Origin: Artemia franciscana
Taxonomy: Eukaryota > Arthropoda > Branchiopoda > Anostraca > Artemiidae
Reading direction: 5' to 3'
DNA length: 64,000 bases
Assembly: GCF_032884065.1 (NCBI RefSeq)
Contig: NW_027062662.1
Span: 429,552-493,551, forward strand
Shown here: in pieces, positions 1 through 11,144 of the stretch
Layout: the number at the start of each line of letters is the position of its first letter
Position numbering within the stretch: position 1 is the stretch's first letter
Translations under genes and position numbers: made by a program
Notes under the pieces: generated by a model
Seen by the model: the letters and a program-made list of their open reading frames with translations, nothing else
The model's database searches: none
Told to the model about the DNA's origin: nothing

Positions 1-1257
1 GGAAGCCTAGTTGCCCTCCGATTTTTTGGTTAATTAAAAAGGCAACTAGAACTTTTAATTTTTTACGAATATTTTTATTAGTAAAAGATTTACGTATCTT
101 GTAAATTAGGTTACGTAAAGAACTTTTGTATTCTCATATTTTTATTACATATATGAGGGGGTTTGCCCCCTTGTCAGATCCTCGCTCTTTACACTAAAGC
201 TTAAATTTTGTCCCAATTCATTAAGAATGACCCCAGAATCACAAAAGCCGTAGAATAAATAGTTGAAATTACTAAAAATACTTTAACGTAAAGAGCGAGG
301 TATTAGGAGGAGGTGAGCCCCTCAAATGGGTAATAATTTCTGTTTGTTTTAAGTTTTAATACTGTTCCATACTTCCAGCTGAAAGAACTTTTTCATATTT
401 ATTTTTTCATTGTGTTTTTGAATAATGCTAGTAAATCCTGCGCTCCCTTCATGGAGATTTTCTTCCCCCATGACAAATTATCGATGGAAAGTTCCCCCAG
501 CATATCCCCCTCTTCTCAACCCCTCCCCAACCAAAAAAATCCTCCTGAAAACGCCTGTACACTTCCCAATAACCATTACTATATTAAAGCATTGGTCAAA
601 GTTTGTAACTTGTTGCCCCTCCCATGGGGAGTGTGGGGGAGTGAGTCGTCCCCAAAGACATAGTTATAAGGTTTTTCGACTACGCTGAATATCATGGCTA
701 TCTCAGAATTTTGATTCGTTGACTTTGGTAAAATAATTAGCGTGGGAGGGGGCCTAGGTGCCCTCCAATTTGTTTGGTCACTTAAAAAGGGCACTAGAAC
801 TTTTCATTTCCGTTAGAATGAGCCCTCTTGCAACATTCTAGGACAACTGGGTCGATACGATCACCCCTGGGGAAAAAAACAAACAAAAAAACAAATAAAC
901 ACGCATCTGTGATCTGCCTTCTGGCAAAAAATACAAAATTCCACATTTTTGTAGATAGGACCTTGAAAGTTCAACAGTAGGGTTTTCTGATACGCTGAAT
1001 CTGATGGTGTTATTTTCGTTAAGATTCTATGACTTTTAGGGGGTGTTCCCCCTATTTTCTAAAATAACGCAAATTTTCTCAGGCTCGTAACTTTTGATGG
1101 ATAAGACTAAACATGATGAAACTTATATATTGAAAATCAGCATTAAAATGCGATTCTTTTGATGTAGGTATTGGTATCAAAATTCCATTTTTTAGAGTTT
1201 TGGTTACTATTGAGCCGGGTCGCTCCTTACTACAGTTCGTTACCACGAACTGTTTGA
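1..1257 (+). mobile_element. FB1 foldback repeat, left-truncated by window edge
   Basis: The window opens inside a copy of the dispersed family called FB1 here. Visible parts are the second (internal) palindrome around 170-310, whose arms carry TACCTCGCTCTTTACACTAA and its complement, the C-rich middle (430-660), and the conserved right end. That end reads GAGCCGGGTCGCTCCTTACT followed by a hairpin with 8-bp arms ACAGTTCG and CGAACTGT, then TTTGA. No transposase is encoded. Short ORFs here recur in other copies (see findings). The right end directly abuts a truncated Helitron at 1258. Confidence 0.85.
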
Positions 1258-1924
1258 TTTCTCTTTGAGCGTCCCGCTCGTCATTTATATTTTCTGTGTC
1301 CCTATGTCCCGGTCGTCATTTGTGTCCCGGTGTCCCGGTCTGTAATTTATCTTTGAGTGTTCCGGTCGTCATTTATATCTCCCGGTCGTTATTTGTGTCC
1401 CAGTGTCCCAGTCTGTAATTTCTCTTTGAGTGTCCCGGTTGTCATTTATATTCCCTGTGTCTTGGTTTTTAGTTTTATTTTTCTCCTTTATTTTTCAGTT
1501 TTTCTCCTTTTTTAGTTTTTTTTTCTTTTTCAGTTTTTAGTTTTTTAGTTTTTTTTCTTTTTAGTTTTTTTGTAGCTTTTACCTTTTTTAGTTTTTTTTA
1601 GTCTTTTTTCTTTTTTAGTTCTTTATCTTTTTTTAGTTTTTTTTAGTTTTTTAGCTTTTTTAGTTTTTTAGTATTTTCTTTTTAGTTTTTTTGTAGTTTT
1701 TGCCTTTTTTAGTTTTTTTTTTCTTCTTTTGTATTAATGCTAAAGCCAAGGTTCGAACCTGGAACCTCTCGGACCTAGAACCTGGAACATAAAGCTTTAC
1801 CAATTCAGCTACTTCGGCTTGAATACATTCGTTTTTGAAATTGTATATGATGAATTAATTCAGACGTCATATGCGGACAGACAGACAGACACACAAACAA
1901 ACAACTTATTTTTATATATATAGA
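1258..1924 (-). mobile_element. Non-autonomous Helitron, 3' part missing
   Basis: On the minus strand this has the 5' end of the Helitron family: TCTATATATATAAAAATAAG, then (GTCT)n and GCATATGACGTCTGAATT. A tRNA-like module, a long A-rich tract (T-rich on +, 1450-1735) and the GTCCCGGTCGTCATTT minisatellite (1262-1450) follow. The helicase remnant and the 3' hairpin are missing. The element stops where the FB1 right end begins, so FB1 insertion or rearrangement removed them. Compare the complete copies at 17100-18709 and 56686-57888. Confidence 0.75.
1738..1819 (-). repeat. tRNA-like module inside Helitron
   Basis: On the minus strand it begins GCCGAAGTAGCTGA, an A-box-like segment, and contains GGTTCGAACC, a perfect B-box/T-loop core. 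The T stem pairs CCAGG with CTTGG. A long variable region (CGAGAGG) suggests derivation from a class II tRNA (Leu/Ser type). The acceptor arms pair imperfectly, so a functional tRNA gene is unlikely. The same module lies in the Helitron at 56686-57888. Confidence 0.6.
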
Positions 1925-1926
1925 TA

Positions 1927-2064
1927 TCCATGTATATAAAAATAAGTTGTCTGTGTGTCTGTCGAGTGACATCACTGTCCGCATATGACGTCTGAATCAT
2001 TTCATCACATACCAGTTCAAAAACGAATTTATTCAAGCCGAAGTATCTCAGTTATATAACTACC
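1927..2064 (+). mobile_element. Helitron 5'-end fragment
   Basis: It starts with TC, then a ATATAAAAATAAGTTGTCTG-type 5' end, the GACGTCTGAAT segment and AAAACGAATTTATTCAAGCC, all matching the Helitron 5' region. Similarity ends where a SINE-like sequence begins. It lies head-to-head with the minus-strand Helitron ending at 1924, leaving two bases between the two TC termini. Confidence 0.65.
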
Positions 2065-2190
2065 TGTGTTGGCGCAGTGGGTTTGACCTTAGCGTGGTAA
2101 TAGGGGACCCAGAGATCGAACCATGCTGCAGGAATGCACTACAGGGCCGACGCAGGGACCTTAGCAGTCAAGACCTTAGCAGTTAATCCG
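2065..2190 (+). repeat. SINE-like tRNA-derived sequence
   Basis: GGCGCAGTGGGTTTGACC resembles a tRNA A box and AGATCGAACCATG resembles a B box, followed by CTGCAGGAATGCACTACAGG. Related sequence with the same spacing occurs at 3985-4065 and 16450-16640. The copies are diverged and no clear A tail or target duplication was seen, so this is a tentative SINE head. Confidence 0.4.
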
Positions 2191-2628
2191 ATACAAATAC
2201 AGTAGCTCAGTTGCTCTTTTGCTGAAACCCTCTCCAACCCTTTTGCTGAAAAGTTGATGGTGGGAAGAAGAAGTTGAAGGTTAAAGTTGAAGTTTAATTA
2301 TTGATCCACTCTGGTTCTCAAATCGTACAGGTAGAAAATACTTGTCTGATCATGGTTTAAATGAAATCCAACCTTTCTGCCTTTCTCCTTGAAGGCTGAC
2401 GGTAAAAGGGTTTGCTTGTGGAGAGAGGGGTACTGGAAGTACTACGTAACCCGTTTCTCTTCCAGTCACAAAGTCTGAAAATCGGTGTACTTTTGCGATT
2501 TAAACTGGTGTCACTTACGGTTTTTATAGAAATGTATTTAGAAGATGGGAAAAGAGCTAGTAAAGCAAGTAAAATAATTTGCTTTGTGTTGAGACCGGTT
2601 GAGGCTATACCTAGCCATTTTTTCTGTA
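2191..2628. other. No recognisable feature
   Basis: Unique-looking AT-rich sequence between the SINE-like element and the next Helitron. A 92-codon open frame at 2412-2690 has no family resemblance and runs into the Helitron, so it is not called. Confidence 0.5.
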
Positions 2629-3460
2629 TCCATATATATAAAATTAAGGTGTCTGTGTGTCGAGTGACGCCATGTTTGTGTGTCGACTGACGTCATATTT
2701 GTCGACTGACGAATTTACAGACCGGCACATCGGGACACAAATGACGACCGAGACACTCAAAGAGAAAGCGACCGGGACAAAAGGAATGTTCGATTAGCAA
2801 TCACCATCAACAAAGCACCGGGACACAAATGACGACCGGGACACAGGGAATATAAATGACGACCAGGACACTCAAAGAGAAATTACAGACCGGGACACCG
2901 GAACACAAATGACGACCGGGACACAGGGACACAGGGAATACAAATGACGACCGCGACACTCAAAGAGAAATTACAGACTGGGACACCGGTACACAAATGA
3001 CGACCGGGAAACAGGGAAACAACAACAAAGGGGACGCCGTGGGGCACGCGGGGATATATAAATGACGACAGGGACACAGGGAATGTTCGATTAGCAATCA
3101 CCATCAACAAAGCTCATTGGCAATCATTAGAATAATGAGGTATAGACCGGAAAACAGATTGTTTTTCCCATGGACAATTATATGTTGCATGTTCAAGAGT
3201 CGGTAAACCTGGCAATCTATTTATATGCGAAGACAATGGGACAGCCAAGAATGTTGTATATTCGCAAGTATTATGTAGTTAAAAATATATATATATATAT
3301 CTATCTATATTCACAGGTGGGACACAGGGACACAACTACAATGGCGCGTAACTAATATGGCGCGTAACGACTTACACGCGCGGGGGGATCGTGGTAACGG
3401 CCGAAAACGCCCCCACCAACTAGGTGTTGGGCTGGCACGAAGCGCCACCCCAACAGCTAG
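2629..3460 (+). mobile_element. Non-autonomous Helitron (short internal-deletion copy)
   Basis: The copy begins A|TCCATATATATAAAATTAAG and ends with a GC-rich hairpin (arms GGTTGGGCTGGC-like and GCCACCCCAAC) followed by CAGCTAG|T. This is the A|TC...CTRR|T layout of Helitrons. Inside are the minisatellite of GACGACCGGGACACAGGG units (2700-3080), a helicase remnant and a short TA tract. It lacks the tRNA-like module and A-rich tract of the longer copies. Confidence 0.8.
3085..3282 (+). pseudogene. Helitron helicase C-terminal remnant
   Basis: In one frame it reads RLAITINKA, then two in-frame stops (TAA TGA), then [18 protein letters not shown] and [18 protein letters not shown]. This is the conserved end of the Pif1-like helicase domain of Helitron Rep/helicase proteins (motif V/VI region, ITINKAQGQ and YVACSRV). 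In this copy AQGQ reads AHWQ. Only about 65 codons remain, so no protein is made. The same two adjacent stops occur in the copy at 57515-57712, so they predate the spread of these copies. Confidence 0.85.
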
Positions 3461-4261
3461 TTTTTTATAAATTCAGAAACCAACTCAGTTTTGCACTGCG
3501 TCACCGAGGTTCGGTAGGCATATAACACGTAGCTAAAATAGAAAATGGCTATGAAATAGAAATAAGAAGGTATTTTTCAAAGTATAAAAGGGAAGGGACA
3601 AAGTTATCCTAATTTAGACTATTGGAGGTCTCTTCATTCTGATAAATGAAGGATGGGTGCAATATCCTCCCCCTCTTCTAAATTGATCTGAAGCACTTAT
3701 TTTGGAGAGCTGACAACTTTGAGCTTTAAAAATTCTTTTTGAAGGTCCACAAACCTCCTATTTAGTGATTTGTGCGGATCTATACGCTAATGCATATAAA
3801 TTATATGCATTTATATGCAATATAGGTGCTTGATCGAAGACGAATCGATCTCTTATGAATGGATGAACTTTGTTACCCGTAAAAGTATAAAAAACACAAA
3901 GTACGGCGTATTATAAATAAACAAAAACGATTAACAGCGAAAAAACGTATAACCATGTGTATGACCCTACATTTTTACCTATTGTAGAGGACTGACTTAA
4001 TCTGTGCTTGGACATACGGTGCCCAGGATTTGAGCCCAACTGCCACAGGGCCGATAAGAATGGGTATAATCGTTTAAATAAGTTCCTATGAGACATCTTG
4101 ACGCATGGGCCCTCCAAAATCCAAAAGTTTCCAAGATCTGTGTGTTCCTATAATAAAGCTATTAAACACTATTTGTATTTATATAACTCCCCCCCAGCAC
4201 ACAAAACACGCGCGTGTGCCTTTATAAAGTGTTATGGAAAAATGCTGTTGTTTTTTTCAAG
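3461..4261. other. Intron sequence with a SINE-like scrap
   Basis: This lies in the intron or flank 5' of the first visible exon. A possible tRNA-derived SINE scrap lies at about 3985-4065 (GCTTGGACATACGGTGCCCA and a degenerate B box), similar to 16450-16640. A short run of ATGCATATAA-type palindromes lies near 3790-3830. Nothing else was recognised. Confidence 0.4.
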
Positions 4262-4471
4262 GTAGAAGATGTAACTGGCCGAGGGGTAAAGTTCTTGGAG
4301 GAAGTTCCGTTTTAAACTACATGTTATATGTCCGAGGAAATCGAAGAGACTACGACAGCTGGGCTGCTATGGGCAATGAAGGCTGGGACTATAACAGTGT
4401 TTTACCCTATTTTCTTAAGTCTGAAGATAACCGGAATCCATACTTAGCGGCAACTCCATATCACGGAACAG
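4262..4471 (+). CDS. GMC oxidoreductase, internal exon (FAD-binding signature 1)
   Basis: This is the first exon of the gene visible in the window. It codes for about 70 residues beginning [10 protein letters not shown] and containing [15 protein letters not shown], which fits the GMC oxidoreductase signature 1 that contacts the FAD pyrophosphate region. It continues with [16 protein letters not shown] and [10 protein letters not shown], typical of insect and crustacean glucose-dehydrogenase-like proteins. The acceptor is TTTTTTTCAAG before 4262 and the donor is ACAG|GTGAGC at 4472. The split Gly codon joins in frame to the exon at 16748 (phase 1). Upstream exons with the signal peptide and the GxGxxG dinucleotide-binding fold are not in the window. 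The gene probably makes an extracellular or secreted flavoprotein that oxidises an alcohol or sugar, but the substrate cannot be read from sequence. Confidence 0.93.
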
Positions 4472-4734
4472 GTGAGCCTATGCAGTTTTAATGCTAGTAT
4501 TATTATCACTGCTACTGTTAATAACTACTCATTGCAGTCCCAAGCCATATGGGGCCAATACAGCTAAGCATGCTCCTCCTCTATCCCAATCTGTTAAAAC
4601 CTCCCTCTTTACGCCCTTTTAGGAAGTTCCCGTTAATCTCACATCCTTCCTAACACCAACCCCCTCCACCCCAATCTGCTGGAAACCTGCTTTCTTATGG
4701 GTCTAGGTGGTTGGCCATAAAGGACGATCTTTGG

Positions 4735-5052
4735 CAAATTTGGAGCTTGAAACTCCCAAAATAGGCTTTTCTTATATGCAGAATCCAATCCAATATGTGC
4801 GAATCCGAGTTTTATTAAGGTGACACGTCTTTTTGGGGATGTCTTCCCCCTTTTCGTAGAAAAAATCAAGCAATTTTTTTCAGGCTCAGAGCTTTTGATT
4901 GATAACTTTAATCTTGATCAATTTTATATATTTGAAATCACCATGAAGATTTGACTTTCCTATTTATATATTGCTATCAAAACCAATTTTTAGAGTCTTT
5001 GTTAATGCTGGCCCAGTGCCCGCCTTACTTACAGTGCGTTACAACGAAGTAT
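4735..5052 (+). mobile_element. Old FB1 right-end fragment
   Basis: The order of motifs matches the right third of FB1: GGAGCTTGAAACT, the TTAGG/TTTTGG run, CAGGCTCAGAGCTTTTGATT, TTTTATATATTTGAAATCA, a CGCCTTACTTACAGTGCGTT end and CAACGAAGT. Divergence from the young copies is obvious, so this is an older insertion. Confidence 0.6.
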
Positions 5053-5166
5053 TTAGCATATCCACTATCTTTGGGATATTTAATTTATTCTACTTTACTT
5101 ATGTTTTTTCTTATAAGCTCTCAACATAAATTAAATTTGTCATCAAAGCTCTCATTGCTTTTCTTG

Positions 5167-6766
5167 ATTAAATAAAAAGACAATTTTTTTTTAACTGAAA
5201 GTAAGGAGCGACATTAAAATTTAAAACGAAAAGAAATTACTTCGTATATGAAAGGGGCTGCTTCCTCATCAACGCTCCGCTCTTTACACTAAAGTTTGAC
5301 TCTTTCTCTTAACTCTATTTTTCAAAACAGTAAAAACTTTAACGTAAAGAGCGTAAAAACTACTAACAACTAAAAACAAGTAGGAACTTGTTTTTTTATA
5401 TTTAATTTCTGAACGTGTTTGAATCAATGCATGTTTTGATTTTGGCTCTGTTTGCATATTTACGAAATTTGCATATTTATTTTTTGGCTAATGGCTTTCT
5501 CATAGTTTTGATCGAGTGATTTTGAGAAAAAAAGGAGTGGGAGGGGGGGAAGCCTAGTTGCACTCCGATTTTTTGTACTTTAGAAGGCAACTAGAACTGT
5601 TAATTTTTTACGAATGTTTTTATTAGTAAATAAAACTTTTGTATTCTCATGTCTTTATTACATATATGAGGGGATTCACCCCCTCGTCAGTACCTCGCTC
5701 TTTACACTAAAGCTTAAATTTTGTCCCAATTCATTAAGAATGACCCCTGAATCACAAAAGCCGTAGAATAAATAGTTGAAATTACTAAACATACTTTAGC
5801 GTAAAGAGAGAGGTATTAGGAGGAGGTGAGCCCCTCATAAGTATAACAATTTCTGTTCGTTTTTAGTTTTAATGCAGCTTCTTAATTCCAGTTGAAAATG
5901 TTTTTTCATATTTATTTTTTCATTGTTTTTTTAAATAATGCTAGAAAAACCTGCGCTCCCTTCATGGAAATTTTCTTCCCCCATGACAAATTCCTTGATG
6001 GGAAGTTCCCCCAACATATCCATCTCTTCTCAACCCCTCCCCACCCAAAAAATCCCCTTGAAAACGTCTGTACACTTCCCAATACCCATTACTATATGTA
6101 TGCACTGGTCAAAGTTTGTAACTTGTAGCCCCTCCCACGGGGACTGTGGGGGAGTAAGTCGTCCCCGAAGACATAGTTACAAGGTTTTTCGACTACGCTG
6201 AAAAAAATGGCTATCTCAGAATTTTGATCCGATGGCTTTGGCAAAATAATTAGCGTGGGGGGGGGCGTAGGTGCCCTCCAATTCATTTTGGTCACTTAAA
6301 AAGGGTACTAGAACTTTTCATTTCTGTTAGAATGAGCCCTCTCGCAACATTCTTGGGCCACTGGGTCGATACGATCACCCCTGGGAAAAAACAAAACAAA
6401 AAACAAACACACGGATAAACACGCTTCCGTGATCTGCCTTCTGGCAAAAAATACAAAATTCCACATTTTTATAGATAGGAGCTTGAAGGGTTCTCTGATA
6501 TGCTGAATCTGATGGTGTGATTTTCGTTAAGATTCTATGACTTTTATGGGGTGTTTCCCCCTATTTTCTAAAATAAGGCAAATTTTCTCAGGCTCGTAAC
6601 TTTTGATCGGTAAGACCAAACTTGATGAAACTTATATATTTAAAATCAGCATTAAAATGCGATTCTTTTGATGTAGCTATTGGTATAAAAATTCAATTTT
6701 TTTTAGTTTTGGTTACTATTGAGCCGGGTCGCTCCTTACTACAGTTCGTTACCACGAACTGTTTGA
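5167..6766 (+). mobile_element. FB1 foldback repeat, near full length
   Basis: It starts ATTAAATAAAAAG and AACTGAAAGTAAGGAGCGAC and ends with the GAACTGTTTGA hairpin terminus. The left palindrome is present but shortened (5195-5360). The internal palindrome (5690-5840), C-rich block (5990-6170) and conserved right end follow. Subterminal inverted repeats GTAAGGAGCGAC at the left and GTCGCTCCTTAC at the right support one mobile unit. No transposase is encoded. Confidence 0.85.
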
Positions 6767-7821
6767 TTAGTTGAACGCGCTTCGGTTTCAACGGAAACCA
6801 TAATTTCGGGTAGTAAATTTTAATGTAATTCCCACACTCATTCAGGGGCGGATCCAGCATTTTTTTTTTTAGCGGGGGGCACAAAATATTTTACTCCGAT
6901 GAACTTGTGAACAAAGAAATGCCAGCAATTTAAAGGGAACCTCAACGATTATACGCGTAGGTAGGCTGTGGAAATGGTCGTAGATTTAATCTAAAATCTG
7001 CTGAGGGTTAAAGTTCTAATAAATTTGTTGAATTTAAAATGATTGAAAAATATTGATACAAAAAACAGTAAGTTATAGAAACCACCCTGCCATAAAAGAA
7101 AGTGAAAAGCTGTTCACCATCTACAAAAAATATCATATTTAATATGGCACCATAATATTATCCCTAAATCCACCACTATTTTAGGAGGGCACCAGCCGCG
7201 CCCCCCGCCACTGCCCCCGTGTAGAAACTATAGACATTGTCATTAATTCTGGAGAGGGTATGTTGAAGTAAAAACGACACTAAAAATAAAATTCGATTCT
7301 TTAAACAGGTTAAGTAGAAATTCACACTACTAAATGTGTCTGTAAAAACCAATAAACCGAGAACTTTATTTTAAATGAAAAAAACCTCCTTATGTAATGT
7401 AGATGTAGATGTAGATGTTATGTAATGTAGATTAGTAATGTAGATTTACGCTAACCGGGTGCCGAGTTTGAAAATAAAGAGCGTGTGTGAAAAATCAGCA
7501 GAATATGGGAGAAAAAGATATTTCGTTATATAGCTCTAGAACCTGTAACTTCCCTGATTGCTATAACAAAAGAAAAACGCTGCCACATACAGAGGTGTCG
7601 TTTCGAAGGGGAGCAGTTGCCTCCCTCAATACTTTTTATGAAAATTAATATACAGCCTATGCCCCTTGACTTTCCGGATGGAGAACCCCTCTTTCCCTCC
7701 CTCCTCCCAATAAAAATGTTAGAGCTATACCCCTAGCCACGCATGTAAGTTATGCATGTGTATTTATATTGCTAGGACTTCAAATAATTAGTTACGCTAC
7801 AAAACCGTCTTTTTAAACAGA
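6767..7821. other. Intron, repeat scraps only
   Basis: There is no gene. An inverted-looking GC-rich pair (AGCGGGGGGCACAA near 6872 and GCCGCGCCCCCCGCCACTG near 7195) suggests an old repeat. A short degenerate (GTAGAT)n run lies near 7395-7450. The CCCCTTGACTTTCCGGA segment near 7660 resembles one near 50310. Confidence 0.4.
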
Positions 7822-9563
7822 CTAAATAAAAAAAAACCTAGTTTTTTTCACTGAAAGTAAGGAGCGACATTAAAACTTAAAACGAACAGTAGTTACTCCG
7901 TATATGAAATGGGTTTTCCCCTCCGCAATCCCTCGCTCTTTACGCTAAAGTTTTTAATTGTTTTAAAAATTAAAATTGTGGCAAAGAGTCAAACTTTAGC
8001 GTAAAGAGCGAGGGATTGCGGAGGGGAAAACCCATTTCATGTACTGAGTAATTTCTGTTCGTTTTAAGTTTTAATGTCGCTCCTTTAAAAAACTAGTTTT
8101 GTATTTAATTTCTGAACGTTTTTGAATTAATGCATGTTCGATTTTGGCTCTCCGCACATAAATTATTAAAATGAAATTTGCATACTAATTCTCTTTTTGG
8201 CTAAATGGCTTTCTTTTAATTTTGATCAGACGATTTTGAGAAATAAGGAGTGGGAAAGGAGGCGTAGTAGCCCTCCAATTTTTTGAGTTACTTAAAAAGG
8301 CAACTAGACTTTTAATTTTTAACAAACGCTTTTATTAGTAAAAAATGTACGTTATTTAAGAATTAACTTACGTAAAAACTTTTGTATTCTTATATTTTTA
8401 TTATGTATATGAGGAGGTTTGTCCCCTCGTTAATACCTCGCTCTTTATACTAAATCTGAAGTTTTGTCCCAATTCTTTAAGAATGACCCCTGAATCAGAA
8501 AGCCGTAGAGTAAGTAGTTTACTAAATTACTAAAAAATACTTTAGCATAAAGAGCGATGTAGGCTACTTATCTCCTCCTAAATTCCTCGCTCTTTATGCT
8601 AAAGTATTTTCAGAACCCCTCATATGCTTAATAATCTCTGTTCGTTTTTAGTTTTAATGCTACTCCTTACTTTCAATTGAAAAAACTTATTCATGTTTAT
8701 TTTTTCACTGTTTTTTTTTTATAGTAATGCTAGAAAATCCTGTGCCCTTTTCATTGAGTTTCTCTTCCCCCATGACATATTCCTCCAAGGAAAGATACTC
8801 CCACATAGCCCCCTCCCCTCGACCCAACCCCCCAAACCAAAAGAATCCCTCTGAAAACGTCTGTACACTTCCCAATAACCATTACTGTATGTAAACACTG
8901 GCCAAAGTTTGTAACTTGAAGCCCCTCCCCCAGGGACTATGGGGGAGTAAGTCATCCCCAAAGACATAGTTATTATGGTTTTCGACTATGCGGAACAAAT
9001 TGGCTATCTCAAAATTTTGATCCGTTGACTTTGGGGAAAAATAAGCGTGGGAGGGGGCCTAAGTGCCCTCCAATTTTTTTGGTCACTTAAATAGGGAACT
9101 AGAACTTTACATTTCCATTATAATGAGCCGTCTTGCGACATTCTAGGACCACCTGGTCGATACGATGACCCCTGGGAAAAAAAAACAAACAAACAAATAA
9201 GCACGCATCCGTGATCTGTCTTCTGGCAAAAAAAATACGAAATTCCACATTTTTGTAGATAGGAGCTTGAAATTTTTGCTATAGGGTTCTCTTATTTGCT
9301 GAATGCGATGGTGTGATTTTCGTTAAGATTATAAGACTTTTAGGGGGTATTTCCCCTATCTTTCCAAAATAAGGTACAATTTTCTCAGGCTCGTAACTTT
9401 TGATGAAAAAGATTAAATTTGATGAAACCTATATATTTAAAATCAGCATGAAAATCCGATTCTTTTGATGCATCTTTTAGCATCAAAATTCCGATTTTTA
9501 GACTTTCGTTTACTATTGAGCCGGGTCGCTCTTTACTACAGTTCGTTACCACGAACTGTTTGA
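7822..9563 (+). mobile_element. FB1 foldback repeat, full length
   Basis: A complete copy. The left palindrome (7822-8110) has arms of about 130 bp around AATTGTTTTAAAAATTAAAA. The internal palindrome runs from about 8430 to 8620 with CGCTCTTTATGCTAAAGTAT arms. The right end at 9515-9563 has the 8-bp hairpin and TTTGA. Closely similar to the copies at 35498 and 51965, so probably recent. Confidence 0.9.
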
Positions 9564-9820
9564 AAAAACAAATTAGACTGTTGTATTCTGCTACATTTAT
9601 CCCTATAGCTGACTATTGTCACATCAATAGCATCCATTTTATTATTATGAAATCTTTTATATAATCCCACTAGCTGAAATTTCAATAGCCCGCCCTATTG
9701 ACAAAGATGTCACACTATTCTTTTTGTATGTTGTATTGCTCGAAGATTGCATACACACCAATTAGGTGTTGCAACCGTTTGACCGTAAACAAGAAAATTT
9801 TCCGCTTACTTCTTTTGACG

Positions 9821-11144
9821 ATTAAATAAAAAAAAATAGTTTTTTTTAACTGAAAGTAAGGAGCGACATTAAAACTTACAAAAATTGAACCGTATATGAA
9901 ATGGGTTGTCCCTTCCTCAACGCCTCGCTCTTTACGCTAAAGTTGGCAATAGTTCTAAAAAGTAGAATTGTGGCAAAGAGTCAAACTTTAGCGCAAAGAG
10001 CGAGGGATTGCGGAGGAGACAACCCATTTCATATACGGTGTAATTTTTGTTCGTTTTAAGTTTTAATGTCGCTCCTTACATTCAGTTAAAAAAACTAGTT
10101 TTTTTTTTAATTTAATTTCTGAACTTTTATGAATTAATGCATGTTTGATTTTGGCTCTCCGCATATAAGTTATTAAAATGAAATTTGTGTATTAATTTTT
10201 TTTTGGCTAAGTGGCTTTCTCTTAGTTTTGATCAGACGATTTTGAGAAATAAGTGGTGGGGAAGGAGGCCTAGTTGCCCTCCAACTTTTCGGTTACTTAA
10301 AAAGGTAACTAGAACTTTAAATTTTTACCGAACATTTTTATTAGTAAAAAATATACGAAACTTAATTATGTATATGAGGGGGCGTGTCCCCTCGTTAATA
10401 CCTCGCTGTTTACACTAAATATTATGTTGTGTCCCAAGTAAAAAAGTGTTTTTTACTCGCTCTAAAAAAGTATTTTTAGAACCCCTCATATGCGTAATAA
10501 TCTCTGTTTGTTTTAAGCTTTAATGCTACTCTTTACTTTCAATCGAAAAAACTTTGTTCATGTTTATTTTTTCATTGTTTTCCTCCAAGGATAGATCCTC
10601 CCACATAGCCCCCTCCCCTCAAACCGACCCCCAAACCAAAAAAATCCCCCTGAAAACGTCTGTGCACTTCCCAATAACCATTACTGTATGTAAACACTGG
10701 TCAGATTTTTTAACTTACAGCCCCTCCCCCAGGGACTGTGGGGGATTACGTCATCCCCAAGGACATAGTTATCATGGTTTTCGACTCTGCGGAACAAAAT
10801 GGCTATCTCAAAATTTTGATCCGTTGACTTTGGGGAAAAAATAAGCGTGGGAGGGGGCCTAGGTGCCCTCCAATTTTTTTGGTCATTTAAAAAGGGCACT
10901 AGAAATTTTCATTTCCGTTAGAATGAGCACTCTTGCGACATTCTAGGACCACTTAGTCGATACGATGACCCCTGGGAAAAAAAAAACAAATAAACACGCA
11001 CCCGTGATCTGTCTTCTGGCAAAAAAAAATACGAAATTCCACATTTTTGTAGATAGGAGCTTGATATTTTTGCTATTGGGTTCTCTGATACGCTGAATGT
11101 CATGGTGTGATTTTCGTTAAGATTCTATGACTTTTAGGGGGTGT
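9821..11144 (+). mobile_element. FB1 foldback repeat, right end replaced
   Basis: The left palindrome (9821-10110) and internal regions match other copies. The homology stops abruptly after GACTTTTAGGGGGTGT at 11144 and switches to the older FB1-like copy that follows. The internal palindrome is shortened to about 10390-10500. Confidence 0.8.
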
